Source of the DNA: Clostridia bacterium
GTDB lineage: Bacteria > Bacillota > Clostridia > Christensenellales > CAG-1252
Direction of reading: 5' to 3'
Assembly: GCA_016296985.1 (NCBI GenBank)
Contig: JAEDHM010000001.1
Location: forward strand, 1 to 34,242
DNA: 34,242 bases
Shown: positions 7,630 to 15,641 of the stretch, in pieces
Numbering within the stretch: position 1 is the stretch's first letter
Layout: each line of letters begins with the position of its first letter
The notes under the pieces: model-generated
The model's input: only the letters and a program-made list of their open reading frames with translations
Database searches by the model: none
Told to the model about the DNA's origin: nothing
Translations under genes and position numbers: made by a program

Positions 7630-8496
7630 CTATTCTTCGTCGGGAATTTCGTCACTGTCGTCGTTATCCTCTGCTTCAACCACGGCCTTTTCTCCAACCG
7701 CCAATTCGGCAATGGGATATTTTTTGTACACCGGCACGTCGTCACGAAGGAATTTTACGGTAACTATCTTTTTAATCAAGTCGTTTGCATCAACTACGCC
7801 TTCGCCGTCGGGGGTGGAAACCTTACTTCCTACCTTAGGCATCTCCTTAACCGCCTCAACGTAGTAGTCGTTTTCGTATTTTAGGCAACACATAAGTTTT
7901 CCGCAAATACCGCTGATTTTGGTAGGAGAGAGAGAAAGTCCTTGCACTTTTGCCATCTTAATGCTTACTTTTTCGTAATCGGCAAGGTGTTGCGAGCAAC
8001 AGCAAGGCCTTCCGCAAGGGGCGAGCGCGCCACGCATTTTGATGTCGTCCCTTTCGTAAATTTGTCTTAGCTCGATACGGGTTTTCAAGACGCTTGCCAA
8101 GTCTTTTACAAGCTCTCTAAAGTCAACCCTGCCTTCGGCAGTAAAGTAGAAAATAACCTTTTTGCTGTCAAAGGTATATTCGCATTCCACAAGTTTAAGT
8201 CTTATGTTTCTTGCCTTCACCTTTTCGGCGGCAACGCCCATGGCGTAAATGCTTTTTTGTATAAGCGCCTCCGCTTGCTTTTTATCCTTTTCGGTTGCAC
8301 GACGTAAAACGGGCTTCAACTCGCCTGTTATACTCTTTTCCTCAACCTCTTTATTTCTAAGAGCCACAAGACCGTATTCCATACCCCTTGCGGTTTCAAC
8401 GATAACGTAATCGCCTTCGATATATTCTTCCCCTTTGGGATCGAAGTAATAAACTTTAGGGTTTGTTCTAAAACGAACGCCTATAACTGTTCTCAT
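7630..8496 (-). CDS. ricT: RicT (YaaT), PSP1-domain iron-sulfur protein
   Basis: A 288-residue PSP1 C-terminal domain protein. The N-terminal part reads VIGVRFRTNPKVYYFDP and the core holds the two cysteine clusters of RicT: CGRPCCCSQH and GICGKLMCCLKYEND. In Bacillus RicT forms the RicAFT complex, which carries [4Fe-4S] clusters and supports RNase Y-dependent mRNA maturation. It follows holB with an ATGA overlap, the arrangement seen in many Bacillota. The last ~15 residues are acidic. No terminator is obvious after the stop; the ferredoxin promoter begins in the short gap. Confidence 0.92.
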   Translation of the reverse strand: MRTVIGVRFRTNPKVYYFDPKGEEYIEGDYVIVETARGMEYGLVALRNKEVEEKSITGELKPVLRRATEKDKKQAEALIQKSIYAMGVAAEKVKARNIRLKLVECEYTFDSKKVIFYFTAEGRVDFRELVKDLASVLKTRIELRQIYERDDIKMRGALAPCGRPCCCSQHLADYEKVSIKMAKVQGLSLSPTKISGICGKLMCCLKYENDYYVEAVKEMPKVGSKVSTPDGEGVVDANDLIKKIVTVKFLRDDVPVYKKYPIAELAVGEKAVVEAEDNDDSDEIPDEE

Positions 8497-9452
8497 AAAA
8501 CCTCCAAAATATCCATCAAAAGCAAATGAGCCACACTTTCTACACTACAATTTGCCTTAAATCTTTTTCTTGCCTCAGCAATTGAATCAAGGGCCGAGGC
8601 GCACCCTTTTTCCTCCACCTTTTCAGCAAGGTGAGAATATCTTTCCTTGTATTTTTCAAAGGATAAACTTCCCTTTCCATATCTTGTTTTTAAGATATCT
8701 TGAAAAACCATCTCGAAAAAGTCGAGGGTATCGGGAAACTCTTTTTGGGAAAATTCGCTACCCGACAAAAAGGTAGGCATATTGTCCAATGACAATCCCT
8801 CAAGGATATCCAAAACAAAGGATGAAAGGGTAAAATATCTGTCGTCTTGCAAAAGTTTTACCGCAAGGTCTAAAGAGCCACCGGCGCAACGGGACGCGCC
8901 CTTTGCTCCCTCGTCCTCATAACCCTTTTCTATCAAAGCGTTGTAGATTGCATCAGCGGAAAAAGGCGCAAGGTCAAGTTGTCTTGTCCTTGATCTTACC
9001 GTTTGCAAAACTCCCTTAGGAGAGGTTGCGGTGATAAGAAAATGCACTTTAGGTCTAGGCTCTTCAAGAGTTTTCAAAAGCTTGTTTTGAACCACCTCGC
9101 TACACTGATCAAGGTTGCGGATGATATACACCTTTTCCCCACCTTCAAAGGAAGAAAGAGAGGCGTCTTCTAAAATCTCCTCAACTTGTTCAACCTTAAA
9201 ACTTTCGCCGTCAGGATTAACCTGTCGCAAGTCCGTCTTGTTGTTGGAAAAAACCTTTTCGCATTCAGGACAACTTCCGCACCCGAGTTTGGGGCAGTAA
9301 ACCCTAAGACAAATCAAGGTCAACAAATTTTCCAAAGCGATTTTATCCCTTGAAACCAACAAATAGGAATGGCTAAAATTTTCGGGAATATCCTTCTCGA
9401 GCAGTTTATAAGCCAATGAAGTTTTCACTAGGGATAAAAATTCTTTATTCAT
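8493..9452 (-). CDS. holB: DNA polymerase III subunit delta'
   Basis: A 319-residue clamp-loader subunit. It has the zinc-finger cysteines (CPKLGCGSCPEC, about 53-64) and the conserved KLLKTLEEPRPKVHFLI segment. No Walker A motif is visible at the usual place, which argues for delta' and against the gamma/tau subunit. The SRC-like position reads VRSRTR, so the arginine-finger motif is present but its cysteine is replaced. The start lies 3 nt after the stop of the upstream membrane-protein gene with no separate ribosome binding site, implying translational coupling. ricT follows with a 4-bp overlap. Confidence 0.88.
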   Translation of the reverse strand: MNKEFLSLVKTSLAYKLLEKDIPENFSHSYLLVSRDKIALENLLTLICLRVYCPKLGCGSCPECEKVFSNNKTDLRQVNPDGESFKVEQVEEILEDASLSSFEGGEKVYIIRNLDQCSEVVQNKLLKTLEEPRPKVHFLITATSPKGVLQTVRSRTRQLDLAPFSADAIYNALIEKGYEDEGAKGASRCAGGSLDLAVKLLQDDRYFTLSSFVLDILEGLSLDNMPTFLSGSEFSQKEFPDTLDFFEMVFQDILKTRYGKGSLSFEKYKERYSHLAEKVEEKGCASALDSIAEARKRFKANCSVESVAHLLLMDILEVL

Positions 9453-9455
9453 TTA

Positions 9456-10304
9456 TCAATTAAACAAGTCGTCATCGAAGGGATCGGACGAGGATGACGA
9501 GGAAGAGGTATCCTCAGAGGGGTCGGAAGAACTTTCCTCTCCGCCGCCCAAATCAAAGGGGTCGTCGGTGGTGGTGGTATAGGTATCTCTACCGCCATAA
9601 GAATAACCGTCGTCACGATAGCCGTCCTCTCTTACGCCGTAACTGTGATATCTTGATCCTCTGTCCTCGTAGGGAACAATGGAAGGATCGGGTACGTAGT
9701 TGCGGATATACAAAGCAAGCATAATTTGCGCGATGATTTCACCGATAATAACCAATGCGATAAAGACGTAGTTTATGATCACGATTGCGCTACCCAATTC
9801 CATAAAGGTAGTCAAAAGTTCTAACACGTACTCGAAAACAATTTCAACCACAATACAAATTACGGTAGTCCAAACGAAAACGCGCAAATAGTTGTCTTTG
9901 TGGAAGTTGGGATCATACCGCATCGAGCGATAAAGGTTAATAAATCCAATGATTGAATAAACACCGCTTATGATCAAAAGAACGCTGAATACCAAGCCGA
10001 TTGCATCGCCGGGAGCGAAGATATAAATGGTATTCAAGATAAAAGCGCCGATTTGTATTCCCGAGCCGGTGATTATAAACTTAAAAGCACGGGCGGCGGT
10101 AGTACCTTTTGAAATTTTAAAAGCGAAAAGGTAAAGTACAATCATAACGCCGGTAGCTACCATCAACAAAATAGATGCGATAGTTTGTATAATGGTATCA
10201 TTGCTTACGTAAGTCAACACAGTTGCAACCACGTCAACAACGGCAAAAATAATAGCCATAGGAATTGCAAGTTGTCTGATTTTATTGAGTTTAATGCTGT
10301 CCAT
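9456..10304 (-). CDS. Six-TM membrane protein with an Asp/Ser-rich tail
   Basis: A 282-residue protein of unknown family. About six hydrophobic helices span residues 12-205, with short loops. The cytoplasmic tail (about 210-282) is hydrophilic: first Tyr/Gly/Arg/Asp-rich (YHSYGVREDGYRDDGYSY), then Thr- and Ser-rich and acidic, ending DPFDDDLFN. The AGGAGG site sits 6 nt before the ATG. It lies between a lipoprotein gene and holB in one operon. I recognise no functional motif. Confidence 0.8.
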   Translation of the reverse strand: MDSIKLNKIRQLAIPMAIIFAVVDVVATVLTYVSNDTIIQTIASILLMVATGVMIVLYLFAFKISKGTTAARAFKFIITGSGIQIGAFILNTIYIFAPGDAIGLVFSVLLIISGVYSIIGFINLYRSMRYDPNFHKDNYLRVFVWTTVICIVVEIVFEYVLELLTTFMELGSAIVIINYVFIALVIIGEIIAQIMLALYIRNYVPDPSIVPYEDRGSRYHSYGVREDGYRDDGYSYGGRDTYTTTTDDPFDLGGGEESSSDPSEDTSSSSSSSDPFDDDLFN

Positions 10305-10316
10305 ATGTCCTCCTGT

Positions 10317-11102
10317 TTATTTCCAAACCGCGTAAAAATAGAAATGTGTGCCGATATCTTCGGGAGTGATTTCAGTCCAATGGGGATCGGAAGAATCACG
10401 GGGGACGTCGGGGCTTGTGTTGTTTATCCCCAAGCGCCAGTGAGAAAATTCACGTCCGTCCTTTGAGATAGGGGCTTGAAGTTGAAGAACGTTATCTTCC
10501 AAAGAATAGGTTGCAGGGTTTGGATTTTCTGCATCGCCTAAATTGAAATAGTATAAGTCGTAAATAATATATTCACAGTCAAGGGTCAGGTTTAGGTTGC
10601 CAAACCAAGTGCCCGCATCGAGAATATAATAATGTCTTTCTCCGTCCGTCCAACCGTTTATGGCAACGCCCTTTTCACTTTTCCACAAGGGAAGCACTAC
10701 CCTTTCATAGGCTTGATAGGAATAGGTAAATTCTGAGGTGAACTGCGCCCATTGAGGATATTCGTAAGTGATTTTATAACTTTCGGGGCGTACGTTTAGA
10801 CTAAGGTACAAGTCCCCATTGACCGGCTTTGAAAAGTCGTAGGGTAAATCGGAAGACCTTTCGATATACTCGGTAATATAGCCCTTGGGAAGTTCAAACC
10901 CCAAAGTATCGTCTGCAGGCTTTGAGATAACCGTTCCTTCCAAAACGTAGCAGTCTTCGGGCAACGTTACCTGTGTATTTTCACCGCCGTCAAAGGAAAC
11001 GAGAAAAGATTTCGGCCCCTCGGGAGCCTTTTCCTCGCACCCCACGAAAAGTAAGGTAAGTAATAAAGCAGTGAGCAGTAAAAGGGAAATAATTTTCTTC
11101 AT
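10317..11102 (-). CDS. Putative lipoprotein, degenerate InlB-type repeats
   Basis: A 261-residue protein with a lipoprotein signal: K2K3, a hydrophobic stretch (4-20), and lipobox FVGC with the lipid-modified C22. The mature part resembles diverged Listeria-Bacteroides (InlB_B) repeats: it opens with SFLVSFDGG and closes with HFYFYAVWK, the usual repeat borders. It is expected on the outer face of the membrane. It is the first gene of an operon with the six-TM protein, holB and ricT. The ribosome binding site is weak (AAGAGA next to the ATG), and no clear promoter stands out in the 120 bp upstream. Function unknown. Confidence 0.75.
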   Translation of the reverse strand: MKKIISLLLLTALLLTLLFVGCEEKAPEGPKSFLVSFDGGENTQVTLPEDCYVLEGTVISKPADDTLGFELPKGYITEYIERSSDLPYDFSKPVNGDLYLSLNVRPESYKITYEYPQWAQFTSEFTYSYQAYERVVLPLWKSEKGVAINGWTDGERHYYILDAGTWFGNLNLTLDCEYIIYDLYYFNLGDAENPNPATYSLEDNVLQLQAPISKDGREFSHWRLGINNTSPDVPRDSSDPHWTEITPEDIGTHFYFYAVWK

Positions 11103-11174
11103 TCTCTTATATTAACATATTTTGGTTAAAAAAGGTATAACATACTCAAATTTTTCCGCAAGAAACAAGAAATT

Positions 11175-11210
11175 AAAAAGAAAGTCGAGGCTGACTTTCT
11201 TTTTTTTTCT
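11175..11210. terminator. Terminator after the acidic-repeat membrane protein
   Basis: A perfect 12-bp stem: AAAAAGAAAGTC (11175-11186) and GACTTTCTTTTT (11193-11204) around loop GAGGCT. T-rich tracts lie on both sides, so it can work in either direction. On the minus strand it is about 20 bp past the stop of the gene ending at 11229. Confidence 0.8.
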
Positions 11211-11228
11211 ATTTTATATAGGGTTTTA

Positions 11229-12755
11229 TCAGTCGAAGTTCTTTTCCCTAATCTTAATCAACAAGGCGCCGATTTCACGACGGAACTTGTCAAAATCTTT
11301 ACCGGGAGCAGTTCTGACGATAGAGGAGATAACCTTGGATTTTTTGTTTACGGTACCAAATTCGGCAAACACATCCTCTCCCTTTACGTAGATACTCAAA
11401 CCGAAATGTTTTTTCTTGCTATTGAAAAGCATGATAAGACCGATAAGACCAAACAAGGCGCCACCTGCTAAAATGCAGTAAACAGCCCAATCAAATTTTA
11501 CCAATTCCAAGAAACCGCCAAAGGCGAAGTTGTAAACGAACACGCCTGCGCAAATAAGCACAAAAAGCAAACCAAAAATAACTTTTGCAGCGGAGACCTT
11601 GGTATATTTCTTGCTCTTTATCGAAGTAACGTCTTCAACGGGAACTTCGCTTACTTCACCTGCATCAATCAAAATTCTCTTGTTTGTAACGGTGATTCTA
11701 CCGCTTCCCTTTTCAGGACGGAAGGCTTGATAACGACGCAAAACGAATTCGTTGTCAGACAACACGAAACCGTCGGCGTACTCGTTATCCGAGAAAATTT
11801 CGTCACGGGAAATAAGCTTTTGTCCCTTTTTAACGTTTTGCTTTTCTTCCTTTTTGGTGAAAACCTTTGTAGGCCTTGCTTGCTTCACGCCGTTTGTAAC
11901 GGGAACAACCGCAGGAGCAACGCTTTCAGCAGTCTCTTCAACAGGATCGGAAATTGCCCTTGTTTCCTCTTCAATATCTTTCAAGGGAGCGGAAACAACT
12001 TCTTCTACCTCTTCAACTTCGGGTGCGCTTGTGTCAGAAACAACGGGAGTTTCGTCTACAACGGGAGCTTCCTCAAAAACGGGAGCTTCCTCAAAAACGG
12101 GAGCTTCCTCAACTGCAGGAGCTTCCTCAACTGCAGGAGCTTCCTCAACTGCAGGAGCCTCAACTTTCTTTTTACCAATCACCTTTTTTCTTTTGGGACT
12201 TTCGGCAACGGGAACTTCACCACCGTGCTTTTCCCAATAGGTTTTACGAGGGAATTCGTTTTCCATCTCTTCAGCATCCTTCCATGCCTCAGAATCAACG
12301 GGTGCAACCTCCTCAGAAGCTTTCTCCTCAAGAGAAACTTCCTCTTCGGGTAAAACGTCGAGGTCAGGCAAAACGTCGTCGATGGTGTCAAAGGAAACCT
12401 CGGAAGCGATTTCTTCTTTGGCGGAAACGTCGTCTACAACGGGAGTTTCATCTACAACGGGAGCTTCGTCAACGGAAACTTCTTCAAGCAAAGGAGAAGA
12501 GGTCAAAATTTCTTCCTCAACGCTTTCTTCTTGAGGAAGGTCAAGGTCGGAATCTTCAAAAGAGGAAAGGTCAATCTCCTCGGAAATGGGAGCTTCATCT
12601 TTTGCCTTTTCTTCTTCGGGTTGAAAATCAAGTTCGTCAAAAGAAATGGTATCGTCAAGAGAAAAGTCGGCGTCGGGCGTTGAAAGATCGGTTTCGGCCA
12701 ACAACTCGTCAACGTCAAAAGCGTTCATTTCTTCAAAATCCTTGTTTTTTGTCAC
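11229..12755 (-). CDS. Acidic repeat protein with PH-like domain and two TM helices
   Basis: A 508-residue protein. Residues 1-320 are disordered and very acidic, rich in E, V, A, P and D, with tandem hexapeptides of the type VEEAPA/VFEEAP and repeats of PVVDETPVV. Residues about 330-390 look like a bacterial PH-like domain (FVLSDNEFVLRRYQAF, then RITVTNKRILIDAGEVSEVP). Two membrane helices follow (about 392-414 and 424-445), then a C-terminal ~60-residue domain (LSIYVKGEDVFAEFGTV) that may finish the PH fold. The start is GTG at 12755, chosen because AAGGAGG lies 7 nt before it. It has its own promoter and terminator. Function unknown. Confidence 0.8.
   Translation of the reverse strand: MTKNKDFEEMNAFDVDELLAETDLSTPDADFSLDDTISFDELDFQPEEEKAKDEAPISEEIDLSSFEDSDLDLPQEESVEEEILTSSPLLEEVSVDEAPVVDETPVVDDVSAKEEIASEVSFDTIDDVLPDLDVLPEEEVSLEEKASEEVAPVDSEAWKDAEEMENEFPRKTYWEKHGGEVPVAESPKRKKVIGKKKVEAPAVEEAPAVEEAPAVEEAPVFEEAPVFEEAPVVDETPVVSDTSAPEVEEVEEVVSAPLKDIEEETRAISDPVEETAESVAPAVVPVTNGVKQARPTKVFTKKEEKQNVKKGQKLISRDEIFSDNEYADGFVLSDNEFVLRRYQAFRPEKGSGRITVTNKRILIDAGEVSEVPVEDVTSIKSKKYTKVSAAKVIFGLLFVLICAGVFVYNFAFGGFLELVKFDWAVYCILAGGALFGLIGLIMLFNSKKKHFGLSIYVKGEDVFAEFGTVNKKSKVISSIVRTAPGKDFDKFRREIGALLIKIREKNFD
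12067..12156. repeat. Five 18-bp in-frame tandem repeats
   Basis: Five consecutive 18-mers: GCTTCCTCAAAAACGGGA twice (12067-12102), then GCTTCCTCAACTGCAGGA three times (12103-12156). They encode the six-residue acidic/Pro units of the gene on the minus strand. Copies within each type are identical, so recent expansion by slippage is likely, and the length stays in frame. Confidence 0.9.
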
Positions 12756-12801
12756 AAAAAGTCCTCCTTAGCCCAAGCCGTTACTCACAGGCATTATATA
12801 C

Positions 12802-12831
12802 AGTATATAACTTCACACTTATTCTTGTCAA
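12802..12831 (-). promoter_or_regulatory. Promoter of the acidic-repeat protein gene
   Basis: On the minus strand a perfect TTGACA (12826-12831) is followed after 18 bp by TATACT (12802-12807). The leader is about 40 nt and carries AAGGAGG before the GTG start. Confidence 0.7.
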
Positions 12832-12857
12832 TAAGGGTATGCGGTTATTCTTGTCAA
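12819..12857 (-). repeat. 13-bp direct repeat carrying the -35 box
   Basis: TTGACAAGAATAA occurs twice on the minus strand, at 12845-12857 and 12819-12831, 26 bp apart. The second copy is the -35 region of the promoter; the first has no matching -10. It may be a tandem activator or repressor site, or a relic of duplication. Confidence 0.6.
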
Positions 12858-12860
12858 ATT

Positions 12861-13346
12861 TTACGCTTTTGTAGAACCAAAACCGCCGTCTCTTACACCT
12901 TCGGCGTTGTCGTCGGTGGTAATTCCAAAAGGAATAAAAATGCCTTGCGTAAAGGCCTTCCCCTTTTCAAGGTGTATATCCTTCTTTCCACAATTGGTGA
13001 CTTTTGTCAAAATATGCCCTTCGTTGCTTGAATAGTAATAGTCGGAATCGATTATGCCCACCGTGTTGTCAAGGCGTAAACGGTACTTAAAACCAAGTCC
13101 GCTTTTGGGGAAGGTAGCCAAAAACCAACCCTCTCCAATTTTCACCCTTACGCCGGTTGCGATTACAACGCTTTCGCCTACTTTAAGGTCAAGATCCATA
13201 GGGAGGAAAAAGTCGTATCCCGCGCTTCCCTTCGTGGCACGGACGGGAAGTTTTATGCTATCGTAGTCCCCATTGTTGCAGTTTGCCAAAGAGTCCGCTT
13301 CGTACTGCTTGTAAGAGACCTTTTCAAATAACGCTATTCTTTCCAT
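12861..13346 (-). CDS. dut: dUTP diphosphatase
   Basis: A 161-residue trimeric-type dUTPase. All five motifs are recognisable: GSAGYDF (I), PKSGLGF (II), NTVGIIDSDYYYSSNEG (III, with the catalytic Asp), KGKAFTQGIF (IV) and the Phe-containing C-terminal arm RDGGFGSTKA (V). Motif III is longer and more Tyr-rich than the common IDSDYRGE form, and an N-terminal extension of about 20 residues precedes motif I, so it is a diverged member. It removes dUTP and makes dUMP for thymidylate synthesis. AGGTGA lies 4 nt before the ATG. It sits downstream of the lysS terminator, so it probably has its own weak promoter there. Confidence 0.9.
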   Translation of the reverse strand: MERIALFEKVSYKQYEADSLANCNNGDYDSIKLPVRATKGSAGYDFFLPMDLDLKVGESVVIATGVRVKIGEGWFLATFPKSGLGFKYRLRLDNTVGIIDSDYYYSSNEGHILTKVTNCGKKDIHLEKGKAFTQGIFIPFGITTDDNAEGVRDGGFGSTKA

Positions 13347-13365
13347 AAATCACCTTTTCTTATAT

Positions 13366-13391
13366 GGAAAAATTGCGGATACTCCGCAATT
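13366..13391 (-). terminator. Terminator of greA-lysS
   Basis: On the minus strand AATTGCGGA and TCCGCAATT form a perfect 9-bp stem around a 3-nt loop, followed by TTTTT. It starts 16 bp after the lysS stop codon. Confidence 0.8.
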
Positions 13392-13407
13392 CTTCCAATT
13401 TAACTTA

Positions 13408-14925
13408 TTATTTTTTCACAATGGGTTTCATTGTGGGGAAAAGCAAAACGTCACGGATGCTTGCGCTGTCGGTAAGCAACATTACAAGCCTGTCAACGCC
13501 CATACCAAAGCCACCTGTGGGGGGCATACCGTATTCTAAAGCGGTAACAAAATCGTCGTCGGTCATTTGCGCTTCTTCATCGCCCTTTGCTCTTTCACGG
13601 GCTTGCGCCATAAATCTTTCTCTTTGGTCAACGGGGTCGTTTAATTCAGAGAAAGCGTTACCGAATTCCCAACCGTTGATAAAGATCTCAAATCTTTCGG
13701 TAAGGAGAGGGTCGGTAGGCTTGCGCTTTGCCAAGGGAGAAATTTCAACGGGATAGTCGATTATGAAGGTAGGTTGAATAAGGTTGTCTTCAACAAATTC
13801 GTCAAAGAGGAATTCCATAGCCTTGCCCCAACTTAAGCCGGGCTCCATCTTAATTCCCTTTTCTTGACATTGAGCGTAAACCTCTTCAACGGTTTTTCCG
13901 GTAAATTCTACGCCTGAGTATTCTTTTACCGCCTCGGCCATAGGAAGACGTCTCCAGTTGCCGTCAAGGTTGATATCCTTTCCTTGATAGGTGATTTGAA
14001 GAGAGTTGCAAACCTTCAAAGCGCAGTGCTTTATAAGTCTTTCGGTGATGTCCATCATTGCGTTGTAGTCAACGTAGGCTTGATAAAGTTCCATGGTAGT
14101 AAACTCGGGATTGTGCTTTATGTCCATGCCCTCGTTTCTAAACTGTCTGCCCATTTCGTAAACCTTTTCAAAACCGCCAACGATACATCTCTTCAAATAA
14201 AGTTCGGGAGCGATACGCATATACATATCGATATCCAAAGCGTTGTGGTGAGTGATAAAAGGTCTTGCGGTTGCGCCACCTGCGATGGTATTGAGAATGG
14301 GGGTTTCAACTTCTAAAAATCCTTCACCGTCCAAAAATTCACGAATACCGCTTACGATTCTGCTACGCTTTACAAAGGTTTCTTTTACGTCGGGGTTTGC
14401 GATCAAGTCAACGTAGCGTTGACGATAGCGCAAATCGGTGTCCCTTAATCCGTGATATTTTTCAGGCAAAGGCAAAAGGGATTTCGACAACAAAACGACC
14501 TCTTTTGCGTGTACGCTTATTTCCTCGGTACGGGTTTTGAAAACAAAGCCCTTGATCCCCAAGATATCGCCGATATCAAAGGTTTTGAAAGCAGCGTAAC
14601 TTTCTTCGCCAACGTCGTCGCGTTTTACGTAAAACTGAATTTTTCCGTTGCCGTCCATAAGGTGAGCAAAGGAAGCCTTGCCCATAATACGGCGACTTAC
14701 CATACGACCTGCGATAACTACTTCTTGTCCTTCAAGTCCTTCGTAGTCGGCAAAAATATCACTTGAAGTGTGAGTTTTGTCATATCTTACGCGGTGGAAG
14801 GGATTTTCCCCAGTTTCTTGCAAGGCGCGCAACTTTTCAAGTCTGCCCTTGCGGATTTCATTTCTTTCTTCTTCGGTGAGGACGGTTTCCTCAACGGGTA
14901 AATTGTTATTTCTGATTTCGTCCAT
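13408..14925 (-). CDS. lysS: Lysyl-tRNA synthetase, class II
   Basis: A 505-residue class II LysRS of standard length. The OB-fold anticodon-binding domain is about 60-175 (VVIAGRMVSRRIMGKASFAH). The catalytic core has motif 1 (IREFLDGEGFLEVETPIL), motif 2 (FRNEGMDIKHNPEFTTMEL) and motif 3 (GGFGMGVDRLVMLL). It charges tRNA(Lys). The start lies 2 nt past the greA stop, so it is translated together with greA from the greA promoter; no T-box leader is present. A short hydrophilic N-terminal extension of about 30 residues precedes the recognisable domain. Confidence 0.97.
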   Translation of the reverse strand: MDEIRNNNLPVEETVLTEEERNEIRKGRLEKLRALQETGENPFHRVRYDKTHTSSDIFADYEGLEGQEVVIAGRMVSRRIMGKASFAHLMDGNGKIQFYVKRDDVGEESYAAFKTFDIGDILGIKGFVFKTRTEEISVHAKEVVLLSKSLLPLPEKYHGLRDTDLRYRQRYVDLIANPDVKETFVKRSRIVSGIREFLDGEGFLEVETPILNTIAGGATARPFITHHNALDIDMYMRIAPELYLKRCIVGGFEKVYEMGRQFRNEGMDIKHNPEFTTMELYQAYVDYNAMMDITERLIKHCALKVCNSLQITYQGKDINLDGNWRRLPMAEAVKEYSGVEFTGKTVEEVYAQCQEKGIKMEPGLSWGKAMEFLFDEFVEDNLIQPTFIIDYPVEISPLAKRKPTDPLLTERFEIFINGWEFGNAFSELNDPVDQRERFMAQARERAKGDEEAQMTDDDFVTALEYGMPPTGGFGMGVDRLVMLLTDSASIRDVLLFPTMKPIVKK

Positions 14926-14927
14926 AA

Positions 14928-15407
14928 TTATTTGCTGATAGAGAGAATTTTGTAAACGTAGATAATTCCGTTGGGGGCTTTTACTTCGGCGCGATCACCG
15001 ACTTTTTTGCCCAAAATTGCTTGACCTAAAGGAGACTTGTTGCTGATAGATCCTTCTTCATAATTTGCTTCGGCAGCGCCGACAAGCTTGTATTCAACAA
15101 CTTCGTCCAAATCTTCGTCGTGCATTTTTACAACGCAACCTACGCTGATAACGGACAAGTCCAACTCGCTGTCGTCAATAACCTTTGCATACTTGAGAGT
15201 AGCTTCGATTTCTATAATTTTTGCTTCAAGACGGCCTTGATCTTCTTTAGCGGCGTCGTATTCAGCGTTTTCGGACAAGTCGCCGAATTCTCTTGCTTGC
15301 TTAACGCGTTCTGCAGCTTCGCCACGTTTTTCCTTGACTAAAATCTCAAGCTCTTCTTCAAGTTTTTTGTATCCTTCTTTGGTAAGAATAATGCTTTCAG
15401 TTGCCAT
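14928..15407 (-). CDS. greA: Transcription elongation factor GreA
   Basis: A 159-residue GreA. The N-terminal coiled coil (about 10-75) contains LTKEGYKKLEEELEIL and the tip segment AREFGDLSENAEYDAAKEDQ with the acidic residues that reach the RNA polymerase active site. The C-terminal FKBP-like domain ends with SPLGQAILGKKVGD. GreA stimulates cleavage of backtracked RNA. The frame stays open 19 codons further upstream, but ATG 15407 is chosen because GGAGG lies 5 nt before it and the protein family starts there. Co-transcribed with lysS. Confidence 0.97.
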   Translation of the reverse strand: MATESIILTKEGYKKLEEELEILVKEKRGEAAERVKQAREFGDLSENAEYDAAKEDQGRLEAKIIEIEATLKYAKVIDDSELDLSVISVGCVVKMHDEDLDEVVEYKLVGAAEANYEEGSISNKSPLGQAILGKKVGDRAEVKAPNGIIYVYKILSISK

Positions 15408-15452
15408 ATAAACCTCCAAGGTGCAAAGCACCCAAAATTTCCTTGTGGGAGA

Positions 15453-15481
15453 ATTATAAACCACAAACAGATATAAGTCAA
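15453..15481 (-). promoter_or_regulatory. Promoter of greA-lysS
   Basis: TTGACT (15476-15481), 17-bp spacer, TATAAT (15453-15458) on the minus strand. The leader of about 40 nt holds a small hairpin (GGTGC-TTT-GCACC, 15420-15432) a few bases before the GGAGG site. The promoter is divergent from the rpsF promoter about 60 bp away. Confidence 0.85.
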
Positions 15482-15542
15482 GGAATTAACAAGACTTGAG
15501 AATAATCAATAATATATACTTAGTAAAAGTGCCGAAAAACGC

Positions 15543-15571
15543 TTTACAACAAAAAATTAGTATTGTATAAT
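15543..15571 (+). promoter_or_regulatory. Promoter of rpsF-ssb-rpsR
   Basis: TTTACA (15543-15548), a 17-bp spacer and a perfect TATAAT (15566-15571). Transcription should start near 15578, leaving a leader of about 64 nt before rpsF. Confidence 0.85.
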
Positions 15572-15579
15572 CTATGCAT

Positions 15580-15622
15580 TGCGGTTAATCCGCATCCTTA
15601 CCTTTGCAAAAAGGTCATCAAG
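15580..15622 (+). promoter_or_regulatory. Structured rpsF leader, candidate S6:S18 autoregulatory RNA
   Basis: Two hairpins fill the leader. The first is TGCGG-TTAAT-CCGCA (15580-15594). The second is ACCTTT-GCAA-AAAGGT (15600-15615), closed by a GNRA-type tetraloop; the flanking CTT (15597-15599) can pair with AAG (15620-15622) across a CATC bulge. Many bacteria regulate rpsF operons through an mRNA structure bound by the S6:S18 complex. That this leader is such an element is inference from position and structure; I did not match the consensus. Confidence 0.45.
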
Positions 15623-15641
15623 TCCAAAAGGAGGTACGTTT

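Noticed and set aside
12067..12156. CRISPR-like array
   Set aside because: The repeats are contiguous 18-mers without spacers and encode in-frame hexapeptides.
11954..12874. 306-codon plus-strand open frame
   Set aside because: Antisense shadow of the acidic-repeat protein; its Gln/Leu/Arg-rich translation mirrors the E/A/P repeats, and there is no ribosome binding site.
15407..15464. Longer GreA with 19 extra N-terminal residues
   Set aside because: The GGAGG site and the family start point to ATG 15407, and the extension covers the leader and promoter -10 region.
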